DNA of 64,000 nt, taken from Simmondsia chinensis (taxonomy: Eukaryota > Streptophyta > Magnoliopsida > Caryophyllales > Simmondsiaceae). A model generated the notes under the pieces. That model had not been told where the DNA came from, searched no databases, and saw only the letters and a list, made by a program, of their open reading frames with translations. This document shows, piece by piece, positions 1 to 10,448 of this stretch (its first letter is position 1; every line of letters begins with the position of its first letter). The stretch covers positions 11,447,501 to 11,511,500 of the forward strand of contig JAGTTD010000022.1 of the NCBI GenBank assembly GCA_018398585.1, written 5' to 3'. The position numbers and the translations under genes were made by a program.

Positions 1-365
1 CGTGCTCCGCTGCAATGTTTTCCAACAATTTCAACTCACACAACCACCTACTAACCCAACTCATGACATGCTTAATAAATCCATGATTGTTTCCCAATTG
101 CACCGAAAGTGATGCAGAATCCAACAGCTCAGCAGAACCAACCCGATGCAGTTCATAACAACATATTGCAGCTCGATGTATGTCCAAGTGGAAGCTACAA
201 GAAGTGAACAAATTATTACATCTTCTAAAAGACATAATAGCACCAATCAAACCAAATCTGAGCAGCTCATTCACAACTGACAGTGAAGAATCTCCCCAAG
301 AATGTTCTGAACCTCAAAAACCTGTAATTTGTTCTTTCCTAGATCAAACGGTCTGCCAGCACCAA

Positions 366-1565
366 TTACATACCTAAATCACCAATTTCGACTCTTTTCA
401 GCTTCATATAGTCTTGAGAGTCTTCCCCCGGATCAGGAGGCCACTTATCACAAAATTTTGCACTTGGATAAGTCACAATTCTACTCAAAGGAAGGAATAG
501 ATCATGCTGAACTTGCCGATCGGCATGCCGATAGTACATTTCAGCCACTGGACACTCGTAATCTCTCACCCAACACAAGAGACCTTACTCAACCTCCAAG
601 ATGATGTTGTTCTGGACCCAAGTTAACACTCCATCATGCCCAAAAGTGAACTTAGACACGCTCTGCTCATCATTTGGTGATACTGCCGCAGCAACAACTG
701 TCTTTTTAACAGGATGACATGGCTCAACAGAGAAAGTGCCTCCATTCTGCATATAAGCTTGCCATGGGATAATACTTAGCAGGTTTGGAGATGATAGCAA
801 TAAAATCTCAGCAGTGGCATCAATTATTTTGGTTGGAATTCCAAAATCTGCAGCAACTACCCCTTGTAAAGCAGCATACATAGCTTCAGCATATACATCA
901 GTAGAAGCAACATTTTGAGTTAACTTTTGTTGATCATCAAACCTCATAGGTTGCAACACAACTTTATGCTTCAATTTCTTCTTTGTAATCCTCTTTGTTT
1001 CCCAAAATTCTTTCAATGCGTCGTTAAGATGATTCCGCTTCACTTTACTCTTTGCACTCTTCATCATTCCCATGACATGCAAATCGTATTCCCATTCTTG
1101 ATACATGTCATACTATGGCTCATCCTCTTCAAAATACTCTAACTCTAGCAAAGAGTCTTCATTAAGATCATCTACTTCGACCTCAAGTTCATCCAACTCG
1201 TGTTCATCAACTACGGTATTACCTTCATCCAATTCTTCATCAACTACATTAAGTGGCTCCACAATGTGCGCTTCAGCTACTGCGGAAGAGTTTGGCCTTC
1301 GACATTGTTCTTGAATCTCAGCTAATTTCACTTCAAGTTCCTCCCTACACTGATCCCAACGCTTGTTAATCCTATCCTCCAATTTTTGTAATTGAAAATT
1401 GACCTGATCAGATTTGTCTGACTCAAGCGGTTGAACTTGCTGATCAACCTTGCCATTGATTTGCTGCATCACCTGTTGTAATAATTCATCGCAAAATTGC
1501 TTCATCCTACGGTTAAAGTATGCATTCGTAAGCCAATCCTGACCTGTTGCATCACTACCATCCAT
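366..1565 (-). pseudogene. N1 structural-type ORF, one frame with two stops
   Basis: About 400 codons in one unbroken register, starting at the ATG at 1,565 (protein begins MDGSD). Two internal stops: TAG at 1,115-1,113 and TAA at 587-585. The N-terminal third is rich in Q, E and D and looks coiled-coil (residues about 15-110), then an acidic stretch. The middle has no domain I recognise. Near the C-terminus, residues CWVRDYECPVAEMYYRHADR match the N2 protein (CWVNNFKLKVAEMHCRLADR). It occupies the gag position of an LTR element, but no zinc knuckle or gag motif is visible, so the function is unknown. Both stops could arise from CAG or CAA by C-to-T change. Confidence 0.6.
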
Positions 1566-2580
1566 AATCGCCCTTAACTTCACACTGTGAATTGATCTGA
1601 ATGATCTTCGAATTAACAGCAGCACAAATGGTTAAAATCGACAATTTTCGGAGCTTTCAAGATCGGGTTTAAGAATCACCGCATATTCAAACCCTACTGA
1701 CGAACTACGAGCAGAGGAAGTTCGAACAAACCCTAACCGCAATGTTAGTTGATGAATTCGACTTACACTTCTGACCTAACCTCGACTCAAGCTCGCAATC
1801 AAGTCCTCAACTCAATACCTAAAATGAACTTCACGAACGAAATCAGAATTCAGCAATTTTTCGTTTCTCTTTTCCACTGTCAGAGTTTCGCCTATGCTGT
1901 CAGAGTTTCGCCTAAGCAAATCGCGGCTCGATAACATAAAATTCTTATGAATCAACGCCAATTCTGATGGATCCTCACCACTTTTAAGCTTATCAACACA
2001 ATTTCATCACAATCTAGCAAGAAGAACAGATTTGAATCGAGTTTGAACTTGCTGTTCAGAACAGTTACCTTAAATTGAATTTCTGAGTTGTAGAATATGA
2101 TTGAACCTCTATTCAGCTTGTTTTGTGATCTTTTGATGATGATCAAGCGCAATGTGGATGAATTAGCTCACTTGTAACTTTTTCTAAGTAGATTCAAGTG
2201 AATGATGGACTTAGCTCAGCACACCAGTTCAGCAGCACAAACTTGCTTCAGCATTCAACTTCTGCAGCAAATTGCTTGATCGATTCCTTTGAATTTCAAT
2301 CTAAATCAGCTTGATGTTGAATATACTCAACAATACTGATCAATTGAACTTTTGTTCTATGTAATTCACTCAATTATCATCTCAACCGCACACCTCTTAA
2401 TCACTTGTTGAAAACTGTGTAATAACCGCCCAATCCACTTCAAAATTCAGATTTGAATTCTGATCCCAAAAATCTGAACTAAATTTGTAACACAATTGTT
2501 TTTATTGATTAATTACAATACAACTAATCGTATTTTATAATTTCTTTCCGGATATGAGCTTGATTCGGAAGCCAAATCAA

Positions 2581-2594
2581 GGCTCTGACACCAA
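2581..2594 (-). promoter_or_regulatory. Primer-binding site of N1
   Basis: Minus strand reads TTGGTGTCAGAGCC, one base from the standard TGGTATCAGAGC complement of initiator-Met tRNA. It lies immediately inside the LTR. Confidence 0.8.
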
Positions 2595-2595
2595 T

Positions 2596-2968
2596 TGTTA
2601 CGTTTGTGGTTAATTCATAAACGTAAGCTAGGATAAAAAGAATATGAGATGAGAAAGAATATAGAGTTTAGATGAGAGAAAGAAGGGAAAGGGATGAGAA
2701 AGTAGAGGGGATATCAAAGATATCAATTCATTCATCAAAGTTATGAGATTACAAGCCTAAACCTTACTATTTATACTACTTACATGATATGATCTATTAC
2801 ATTGTATCTAACTCATGCTATAGCCACCAACCACTCACTAAGCCGCCACTATTAACCGGCATTGACCACCTAAGCTCTAGACTTCCCTTATTATATGACT
2901 TCACCAAAGCTTAAGCTACTAATTACAATATCAACTAGCTATTACAACTCAATAGGCTCGATTCCATG
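2596..2968 (-). repeat. N1 5' LTR
   Basis: On the plus strand it opens TGTTACG directly beside the primer site. It contains a purine-rich GAGAAAG stretch at 2,650-2,710, the complement of the CT-rich leader typical of these LTRs. The outer border, around the CCATGCC at 2,966-2,972, is uncertain because the partner LTR is outside the window. Confidence 0.55.
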
Positions 2969-3389
2969 CCTTATTACGTTTATACTTTATTTCATATGTC
3001 CCCCTATTATGTGAATCATAACAAAAACCAAGCAATTCATTGATAAACACTGAATTAATATTGATTGCTCGTCCTGCCACTTTTGAGGACAACTGAAGAG
3101 GATCATTTCTAGAAATTTTTAGGCTATAATAAAATTCGCGTACCAAAGCTGAGTATACCGGTTCCTTTATACTGCAAATTTCAACCCACCCTACACCTTG
3201 AACCAAATCATATAATTTCTCCAAGTTGTTTAGCTTTACCCATTTCCAATCGATGAACCTACCATACAACACTTCTTTCGTGGAGAAGGGGTTAGAGGAA
3301 TCTACCAAAGTACGACCCTAGGATGATGATGCTTCCTTTGTCTAGGTCCTCTTCTTCAATGTAGTTTCGGACCTCTTTGTGCGACTCAT
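2949..3389 (-). pseudogene. Gene Y copy A, N-terminal part (plant transposon-type domain)
   Basis: Coding starts at the ATG at 3,389 (MSRTKRSETT), continues in frame through two TAG stops (codons 16 and 24), then into a clear domain: STKEVLYGRFIDWKWVKL, then EPVYSALVREFYYSL and FINELLGFC. This resembles the 'putative plant transposon protein' domain found with Ulp1-carrying and retro-type plant elements. A leader intron is visible: donor AG|GTATGTAAGC near 3,700 and acceptor TTGTAG|GC near 3,403. The same donor sequence is found in copy C at about 21,673. The frame is cut after about 115 residues by element N1. The role of the family is unknown to me; a transposition accessory protein is an inference. 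Confidence 0.65.
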
Positions 3390-3794
3390 GACTTTTGCCT
3401 ACAAGAAAGTTGAGAGATAATTCGTGGTGGGGTTAGGGTTTTGGTTAGGTAAAGTGAAATTATGATATTTTTCAAAAAAACAATTAGGGATAAAGAAATT
3501 TTATAAAAAATAGATGGTTTTTTACTTAGACTGCCAATAAAATGGAACAAAAGCAAGCAAATTTAAGAATGGAACATACTGAATTTGGTTCGCAGTTACA
3601 GTTTCAGAAATAGATGAGAATCTAACTATAGATCTTAAGGTTTTGATGTTAAACTGTGTCTAAAAACCTTATTTGTAATAAACATTAGCTTACATACCTT
3701 GGAGAATAGATGACTTTGTTAAGATCTTGAGTGGTGGATGCAGCTATAGTTTCGAGAGAGAGAGAGAGGAGAAACCGAGTGAGGAAGAGGAAAA

Positions 3795-3840
3795 GGAACA
3801 GGGTTTCGATATTTATAGATGACACGCGTGTCGACACATG
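3795..3840 (-). promoter_or_regulatory. Promoter of gene Y copy A
   Basis: Minus strand: GTGTCGACAC repeat, then CTATAAATA (TATA box, about 3,812-3,820), then a CT-rich leader ending in a run of CTCTCT (about 3,755-3,770). The same order (repeat, TATA, CT-rich leader) precedes Y copy C and X copy B. Confidence 0.6.
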
Positions 3841-4940
3841 ATCAACGCTTGTGTCGACACATGATCAACACTTGTGTCGACACATATGATATTGTGGTGT
3901 TGAGTACATTGGTGATTTTATTAGGTTTAGCACATTGGTGTTAAGTGCAATGTTGAAATTGAGTGTCCACACTTATAATACCTGTGTCGACATAAAATGA
4001 TGTTGGTGATGTTGTGTACATTGTTGGATAACTTACATAAGTTGGTGGTGAATCTGAGTACAAATAAAGGTGTTGACATGAAGATAATGTGTGTCGACAC
4101 ACAATGCTCACTAAACCCTAAGGTGGTGAATCTGAGAACAAATAACATTGATTCTAAATCTGACACATTGATACGGGTGTCGACACATCTATTAACTGTG
4201 TCGACACAAATAGTATGTTGGTGATGTGGAGTACATTAGTGGATAACTTGGGTATGCTTGTGGTGAATCTGAGTACAAGATACCCGTGTTGACATTATTA
4301 TGATGAGTGTCAACACACAACGCTCACTGTAATATGTGTTTCAACACCTAAACTTTTCCTGTCGACACACATAACTAGACATTGGTTCCGAATCTGACAA
4401 ATTGATAGGGGTATCGACACATATAATACTTATGTCAACACAAACAGTATATTGGTGATGTTGAGTACATTTTTGGATAACTTGGATACGTTTGTGGTGA
4501 ATCTGAGTACAGGATACCTGCATCGACTAGATTATGATGAGTGTCGACACACAAAGCTCACTCTAATACATGTTTCGACGCCCAAAATTTTACGTGTCGA
4601 CACACATAACTAAACATTTGTTCTTAGTCTAACCAATTGATATGGGTGTCGACACATATAATACCTATGTCGACACAAAAATATGTTGGTGATGTTGAGT
4701 ATATTGGTGGATACATTGGGTACGTTGATGGTGAAATTGAGTACAAGATACCTGTGTCGACACGAATATGATGTGTGTCGACACACAGTGCTCACTGTAG
4801 TACGTGTTTAGACACCCAAACTTTGTGTGTCGACACACATATCTGAACATTGGTTCTACATCTGAACTATGGATGTGTGTGTCGACACAAATAATACCTG
4901 TGCCTACACAAAAAGTACGTAGGTGATGTTGAGTACAGTT
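3826..4940. repeat. GTGTCGACAC palindrome cluster with 210-240 bp tandem units
   Basis: At least a dozen exact or near-exact copies of the 10-bp palindrome GTGTCGACAC. From about 3,962 they sit inside a longer tandem unit: two palindromes about 15 bp apart, then GGTGATGTTGAGTACATT, then a third and fourth palindrome. Unit starts are near 3,962, 4,170, 4,411, 4,647 and 4,878. Open frames here are chance products of the repeat. Confidence 0.85.
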
Positions 4941-5059
4941 GTGGATAAATAACTAAATTTGAGTAGGACTAAGTGATGTGTACATGGATTTTGGGTCCTC
5001 AGTACTACTTTTCACCACTCATTTATTTTACACGATATACTTCCTAAATTGTAAATAAC

Positions 5060-5335
5060 AATATACACAAATTTGAAGGGTTCCTGTCAACAATTTAATT
5101 AGTACGATCCGATAATAAACAATACATTACTACATCCGTACTCATTGGATTCAAATGTATAGGATGAATACAACACCTTTATTGCACTTAAGTTTCATTG
5201 AGACAATATCCTTTCTCACTTGGAAAAAACAGTAAACATAAATTTGAGCGGATCCTATCAACATCTTAACTAGTATGATCCGGTAATAAACAATACATCA
5301 ATGCATGCTTACTCATTGTTTTCAACTGTACAAGA
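5060..5335. repeat. Terminal-region segment, two direct copies of ~100 bp
   Basis: Two copies (about 5,060-5,160 and 5,228-5,335) sharing AATTTGA.GG.TCCT.TCAAC and ATCCG.TAATAAACAATAC. The same segment occurs between repeats and gene X copy B (14,531-14,630). It also occurs inverted between gene Y copy C and its repeats (23,280-23,425). It therefore belongs to the element termini rather than to either gene. Confidence 0.65.
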
Positions 5336-7183
5336 TTAGTACAACAATTTAACTACACAACGGTTTCGTTCAATACAAGAAGGGATCGTCAAGTACAAGA
5401 AGTCAACAAAACTGAGTATAACATCACTATTTGTTAATACTAGCAGCACACTTTGTTTTTAACTTCTTGTAATTTACTGTTGAGCGGATTAGTCAACAAT
5501 TCTAGCAGCAACTGAAGTCTATCGTGGTCCCATTCCTACATGCAACGGAAAAAAAAGGTACAATATTCAATTACAGTTATAAGTATATAAGGGAAACTAT
5601 CAAGAGATAACATGAATGACGATCACACACAACGACACTAAACACTCACCTGAATTAACTTCTGGTCGAATGGTGGGAGGTTATCCCATTGAACCGCTTG
5701 CATGCACTTTATTACAAAAAATCCACAATCGTGGCAGCGTAATCAGAATGACAAGTCGAATGACTACACATCCAACAGAAACGATATCAACAACTCAAGT
5801 CTAAGTGGTATACCTATTGCATAGCTGGGGGACCGTTGGAACTTGGAGTGGATAAGAACATATTTCAGCACACCTTTCCCACCCAATCGTTCACCCAAGG
5901 TATGCTGATGTACTTTCCAACTGTAATAAAACAGGATATTATCATTGCATATGTGTTAGTTATAACTATGTTATTCGTACCAAACATGTGGTGAAGACAA
6001 CAACACTTACAAGTTTCTTAGTCGCATCCACTCGTTGCTTACTTCCTACCTCCAATGGAAGGGAATCCAGTACATACGATACCTTCTTGCAGAGGTTAAC
6101 CAAGCACAGATACCAATGTGTTTTTACTGTCGTTCACGAGAATGTATATCTGCATTGCAACAGAAGTCCTTAGAATGTACATTGATGAACAAATTTATCC
6201 GACTATGATCATCATAATAATCATTGCTAATTAACGTATCGGTTTTTTCTATCAAACGTGGAAAATATGTCCAAGAGTATGTGGAACAAAATGCCGCCAT
6301 GTTTGGTAGAAAAATTTAAATCGATCTTGTATGTGTGTTGAACTGTGATTTACCGAAAAATAGGTAGGCAAGAAGACTCGAGCCCATCCGTTATTTCTAT
6401 ACGAGATCGTGAGGTATGAAACGGCGTAGTCAATAACCTATGACAATGTAGCCAAATAGGTAATTCAACATAAGAAGATGAATAAAAATGCGTGCAATGT
6501 TTACTTACGGTGTTGTTTAGCCACTCGCGCAGATACAAAGTTTTCAAGTCTGCGCGAGCATACCAATCATGCTCTGTCTTAACCAATACCTCCCTACAAA
6601 GTAATACGAAATATTTAACTTGCTATCTGGATATGAATTCAAACATATACACGTCAAACATATGTGTACTTACGAAGTATCCAAATTGCCATCGAAAACG
6701 TATTAGCATAAGCACCTTTCGGTGTGCCCGAGACTTTTGAGTATGGCATCGATTGGATATCCGGAGATAGGGATGCGCTCTTGTCCCGTACCCTCTGGTG
6801 GTCCAATGGGCTCGTCGTTCTCGCTGCCCAATACAACCACATTTGTGGATTGTTCTTCAACCTTGTTACTATTACTAGGGCTATTTGGGTGCCTCTTCTG
6901 CCCCATTGTATAGGGTGTACGTATGGATAGCCCCTTTTTTCTCTTTGATGCTGTCCTCAAAGACATCTCGTGTGACTTACCAACATGAGGTCGTTAGACA
7001 GGTTCATCTTCTAAGGTCGCCAAAGGAAGTGTAGAAATCACCTTCAGAGGCTTTGGGTTGAAGTCCTACTCTGACATTGGTTTCCACACCTTATTTGGAG
7101 ACCGTGAGCCAACGGAAGTAGAGAAACATACGTCCTCATCAGGTGTTAGTGTTTTCTCCCCTGTTTGTGCACAGATACTATTT

Positions 7184-7202
7184 GGGGGGGGGGGGGGGGG
7201 GG
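7184..7202. repeat. Poly-G run (19 G)
   Basis: Lies at the pyrimidine tract of a likely splice acceptor of gene X (minus strand C-run then AAATAG). Copy B has only four G at the matching place (about 15,516-15,519). Confidence 0.8.
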
Positions 7203-7355
7203 AGTAAGTACCAATGAACGTCGTTCGGGTTGGACATCTTTGTCCGCACTTAAAAAATGAAAAATCGTCGAACTTTCAAAATGGGAATCATTTTTTTGGT
7301 CTTTTTTTTTTTTATTTTCATTCAAATCATTTATCATGTCAAAAAGTTGTTTTAT

Positions 7356-7481
7356 TTACAAGGCCATTCCATCATGTTGCACGACCATCACATCAATTTT
7401 CTCATCCCGTGCACGTATTTACAAGGCCATTGCATCATTTTGTGCAGCCAATACACTAATTTGCATGGCCATCGCATCAAT
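7356..7481 (-). repeat. Six 21-bp heptad-coding repeats in gene X copy A
   Basis: Exactly six 21-base units, with starts at 7,356, 7,377, 7,398, 7,419, 7,440 and 7,461. On the minus strand they encode heptads such as AMAMQIS and LAAQNDA. Copy B has twelve units. Confidence 0.85.
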
Positions 7482-7828
7482 TCGGTCCTTACAACACGTG
7501 CACTTTTTATTACCACCGAGCTCATAGATGGAAGCGCGATGCTTCTCCTCAATCGGGTCTCTACTAGCCATGTAGGACAGAGTAGAAGGTATGGATGCTA
7601 ACGGAGGGCTTGTTATTCCCTCTATAAGGACCTTCAAGAACTATATAACACCAAGCACCCAAAGTGCGAAAGAAAAATAATTAAAGTCGGAAAAAGCAAT
7701 TACAAAAATGAGCATATATTATGTATTACCTTGACATCACCAAACAATGAATACGCCAGAAGAATGTACCCTCTCTGAGCCTTCACTTTTGCATCCATCC
7801 AAAAGCAGCAACGTGGATTCGTCCAAAT

Positions 7829-7859
7829 GGGGGGGGGGGGGGGGGGGGGGGAGGGGGGG
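7829..7859. repeat. Poly-G run (23 G, A, 7 G)
   Basis: An uninterrupted run of 23 G followed by A and 7 G. The matching place in X copy B (about 16,269-16,276) has only 7 G. Glycine- or proline-rich frames here are artefacts of the homopolymer. Confidence 0.8.
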
Positions 7860-9079
7860 CATCGATACGGGTCCATCTATTAAGTACTCGCAGAAAAAAA
7901 AAATAAAAAAAAAAAGAACTAGTACATTTAACAAAGCAAGATAATTTAGAAGAATTATTTACTTGGAAATACAATAACTATTAAGCAAGAGATGTGCTTA
8001 CCATGAATAAATAAATGCAACAATTCACTCTTCTTTTGCCCCTCATTTACTCCAAAACGCCCTCTATTATTCTTTTATATACAAATTTTGCCCAATTTAC
8101 ACCCGATGTCTTATTGGTGTCAACTACGAGTTTGAACCATGACTTCTTCGGGTTGAGTCTCCCGGATGGACACAAATAAGCAAACAACGCGTACAAAACC
8201 ACTAGCACTTTAAATCGGTCATCAATAGTACCATGGCTAACTAGTTCTCGTTCCATTTGACTACATGTCCAATCACCGAACTCTTTGTACAAGCGATTCA
8301 GCCTTGGATCATCTTCGCAGATGTCAATCTCAAAACCTTTTTTTTGAAATCCCAAAAGTTCCTTGACGTCTTGTTATTATTTGAATGGAGAAACCTCGTG
8401 ACATTGAGTCAAATTGGTCGATTACACTCAGACACATATCTATATGAATATTGTTGCACTTAACGTGCATCAAACCACCCAAGCCCAAAGTTTCAATGGC
8501 AGTCTGCTGTTCTAAGGACAATCGCTTCATTAATTCGATTACCCGGGGCGGTGCGCAACATGTATACACCTAAATATCAATAAGTGTAATTAGCTTAAAC
8601 GTATAATACAAGGAATAGTACAAATGTTAGGCATGTATTACCCGGGCTTGGATGACTCTTCAGTTTTGCGACTTTGGTACATAGTTGAGTTATTCTTTAC
8701 CTCAAGTATGTACAGTTGTTTCTCCTCTTCTGAAAAAGTCTTCCATACTTTGCTCATCCTCGTTACCCACTATAGTAGTAAATATAATCAACCAATGATA
8801 TATGAAAGACGTCACATCATTTAAAATTGTACTAAATTACACTTAGCTTTACATTTTTTTTCTTCCGGCACTGCTGTTTGATTGAGCTCCGTCTTCTTTT
8901 TTTCACTACGAGATGGAGTATAAACCATTAGTTTCATCTTATAAGTGGAATGAATAACACAGTATAAAACGATGCTCACCAACATATAACAAATACATTT
9001 CTTGGCCTTTTATTGGCCATCTTATCTGCCGACTTCTTTGCCTTTATAGCTCTATTCATCATTAAACAAGATTTCAATA

Positions 9080-9464
9080 ATGAAACAGAGGAATGAAGCC
9101 AAATACAAGCCAAATATGCAAAACTCAACAAAACCAACTACAACATGCAAAACCCACAGAAATAAATGATAGATTTTGTTGTATTATAACCTAAATATAA
9201 CAAAAATGATTGATTGGAATCAAGCAAAACGTGCAAAACCCAATAAAACCCAGTACAGCAGCAACATGAAATTTCAATCCTAACCACATATTACATTTAA
9301 AAATCAATATAAACTCAATAAACAGTATGTTTTTTTAAGATAGAGAAAATCAATAACCAATTTGGCTGTACTAGAAGATAAGTAAACATAAATGAAACCG
9401 AATACAAGCCAAAAATGCAAAGCACAACACCCACTCCAACATGCAAAAACCACAAAAATGAAAC
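9080..9464. other. Upstream part of gene X copy A, imperfect tandem repeats
   Basis: Loosely repeated text (AATACAAGCCAA, ATGCAAAACCCA, AACAAAACCCACT, CTACAACATG) with a period of roughly 130-150 bp. Similar text lies upstream of copy B at 17,520-17,950. No coding frame is visible; probably leader or intron. Confidence 0.4.
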
Positions 9465-10082
9465 TGTTATGACCCGAGAATCCGAGGCATGAGCTTGAGG
9501 TGGCTGTGTTGCGGTTTAGTTCTGTTAGGTGCTGCTGCTGTATGTTTTGCTATCAGCTGTTGCTGTGTTGGTTGTTAGCTCATGAAGACGTGCTAGTATG
9601 TTAAGTCTTGCAGTCATGTAATAAGGGGTAATAGCTTAGTTCAGTTAATGCCTTCCATGAGCTGCGTTAGTGTGCCTTAGCTTAGTGTTTAGTATTCTTG
9701 CAGCGTGTGTAATAACCTGCAGTAGCAAGCCAAGGTTTAATTGTTAGTTAGGGTACTTGGCGCCAAAAATATCTTAGAAGGTAGTTAGTAGATATTTTCA
9801 TATTTTCTAGATATTTTAGTGAGTCGGTTATTAGTGGGTGTCTAAGTTCAATGTCTTGTATTGCCTATAAAAAGGTGTGATCTAGTATAAATCTGATCAA
9901 TCAATGAAATTACAACCAAATATCTCATTTGAGATCAACTTTCTCTCTCTCATCTAACTCTCTCTATTTCTCCTCTAATTTCTCTACTTTCTCATCTCAA
10001 TTTCACTTCTTTCTCATCTTAAACTCTCAATCTATCTCAACTCTACTTAGCTTATGTTTGGGAATCGATCCCGATCATAACA
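9465..10082 (+). repeat. N2 5' LTR
   Basis: 618 bp, TGTTATGACC to GATCATAACA. Contains a TATA box (TATAAAA at 9,866-9,872) and a CT-rich transcribed leader (9,943-10,030). Confidence 0.92.
9866..9872 (+). promoter_or_regulatory. TATA box of N2 5' LTR
   Basis: GCCTATAAAAAGG, followed about 80-160 bp later by a long CT-rich leader. The same sequence is in the 3' LTR. Confidence 0.7.
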
Positions 10083-10083
10083 A

Positions 10084-10097
10084 TTGGTATCAGAGCC
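10084..10097 (+). promoter_or_regulatory. Primer-binding site of N2
   Basis: TTGGTATCAGAGCC, exact initiator-Met tRNA complement, just inside the 5' LTR. Confidence 0.9.
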
Positions 10098-10448
10098 TCG
10101 TTTGGCTTCCAATCGAGTGCGTAATCAAAGGAAAATTTTAAAAAAAAATTCAAATTCAGAACTGAATTAGTTCAGTTCAACCGATCAAAACTCAAAATTG
10201 TGATTCTCAAAATTGATCTTGACAAATTCAGGAAACATTTGCAGTGAAGTTCAAATTGTAAAATCGCAGCAGCATTGATCTATGTTTTGCAGAATTTGGT
10301 CCAGATTTTTGTTGTGCTGCTGTTAATTTGAGCCAAGAAAAATCAATTCAGCATTGTTCAAATTGAAAAGAACCAATTCTGTTCAAATCAACTGGTCATT
10401 GCAAGATCATACCGATCAAACTCCGATTGTAATGATCAAGAAAGAGTT

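Larger units (their letters stand above)
1..2968 (-). mobile_element. Non-autonomous LTR retrotransposon N1 (5' part; rest beyond left edge)
   Basis: Read on the minus strand: 5' LTR (about 2,968 to 2,596), initiator-Met primer site (2,594-2,581), untranslated leader of about 1 kb, then one long frame from 1,565 down to 366. The 3' half and 3' LTR lie outside the window. No protease, reverse transcriptase or integrase is visible. It is related to N2 (9,465-12,398) and N3 (37,934-42,156) by layout and by a shared motif of the type CWV...AEM..R.ADRQ. It interrupts gene Y copy A at about 2,950-2,970. The outer LTR end is judged by eye and may be wrong by some tens of bases. Confidence 0.75.
5600..9060 (-). 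pseudogene. Gene X copy A: HMG-box / mobile-element domain / Ulp1-type protease
   Basis: Minus-strand multi-exon gene, decayed. In order: HMG-box first half (KMANKRPRNVFVICW, ending at a GTGAGC splice donor near 8,986). HMG-box second half (MSKVWKTFSEEEKQLYILE, about 8,765-8,640). A conserved domain APPRVIELMKRLS...LGLGGLMHVKCNNIH, then LVVLYALFAYLCP (8,569-8,047). Six 21-bp heptad repeats (7,481-7,356). Then the protease: LYLREWLNNTV ending at a GTAAGT donor (about 6,510), WYLCLVNLCKKVSYVLDSLP (about 6,115-6,050) and CHDCGFFVIKCMQ (5,742-5,704). The Trp, Asp and Cys around the Ulp1 catalytic triad are readable. The His is followed by a 2-nt shift. Two poly-G runs have expanded in it. Upstream parts lie beyond the N2 insertion. 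Ulp1 enzymes cleave SUMO conjugates; what this one acts on is unknown. Confidence 0.75.

Noticed and set aside
1105..1314. Serine-rich plus-strand frame
   Set aside because: Antisense shadow of the acidic stretch of the N1 protein.
3826..4940. Repeats resembling a CRISPR array
   Set aside because: Eukaryotic context, 10-bp palindromes at irregular spacing, no unique spacers and no cas genes.
7737..7974. Glycine- or proline-rich open frames on both strands
   Set aside because: They are translations of the poly-G tract at 7,829-7,859 and are open in several frames at once.
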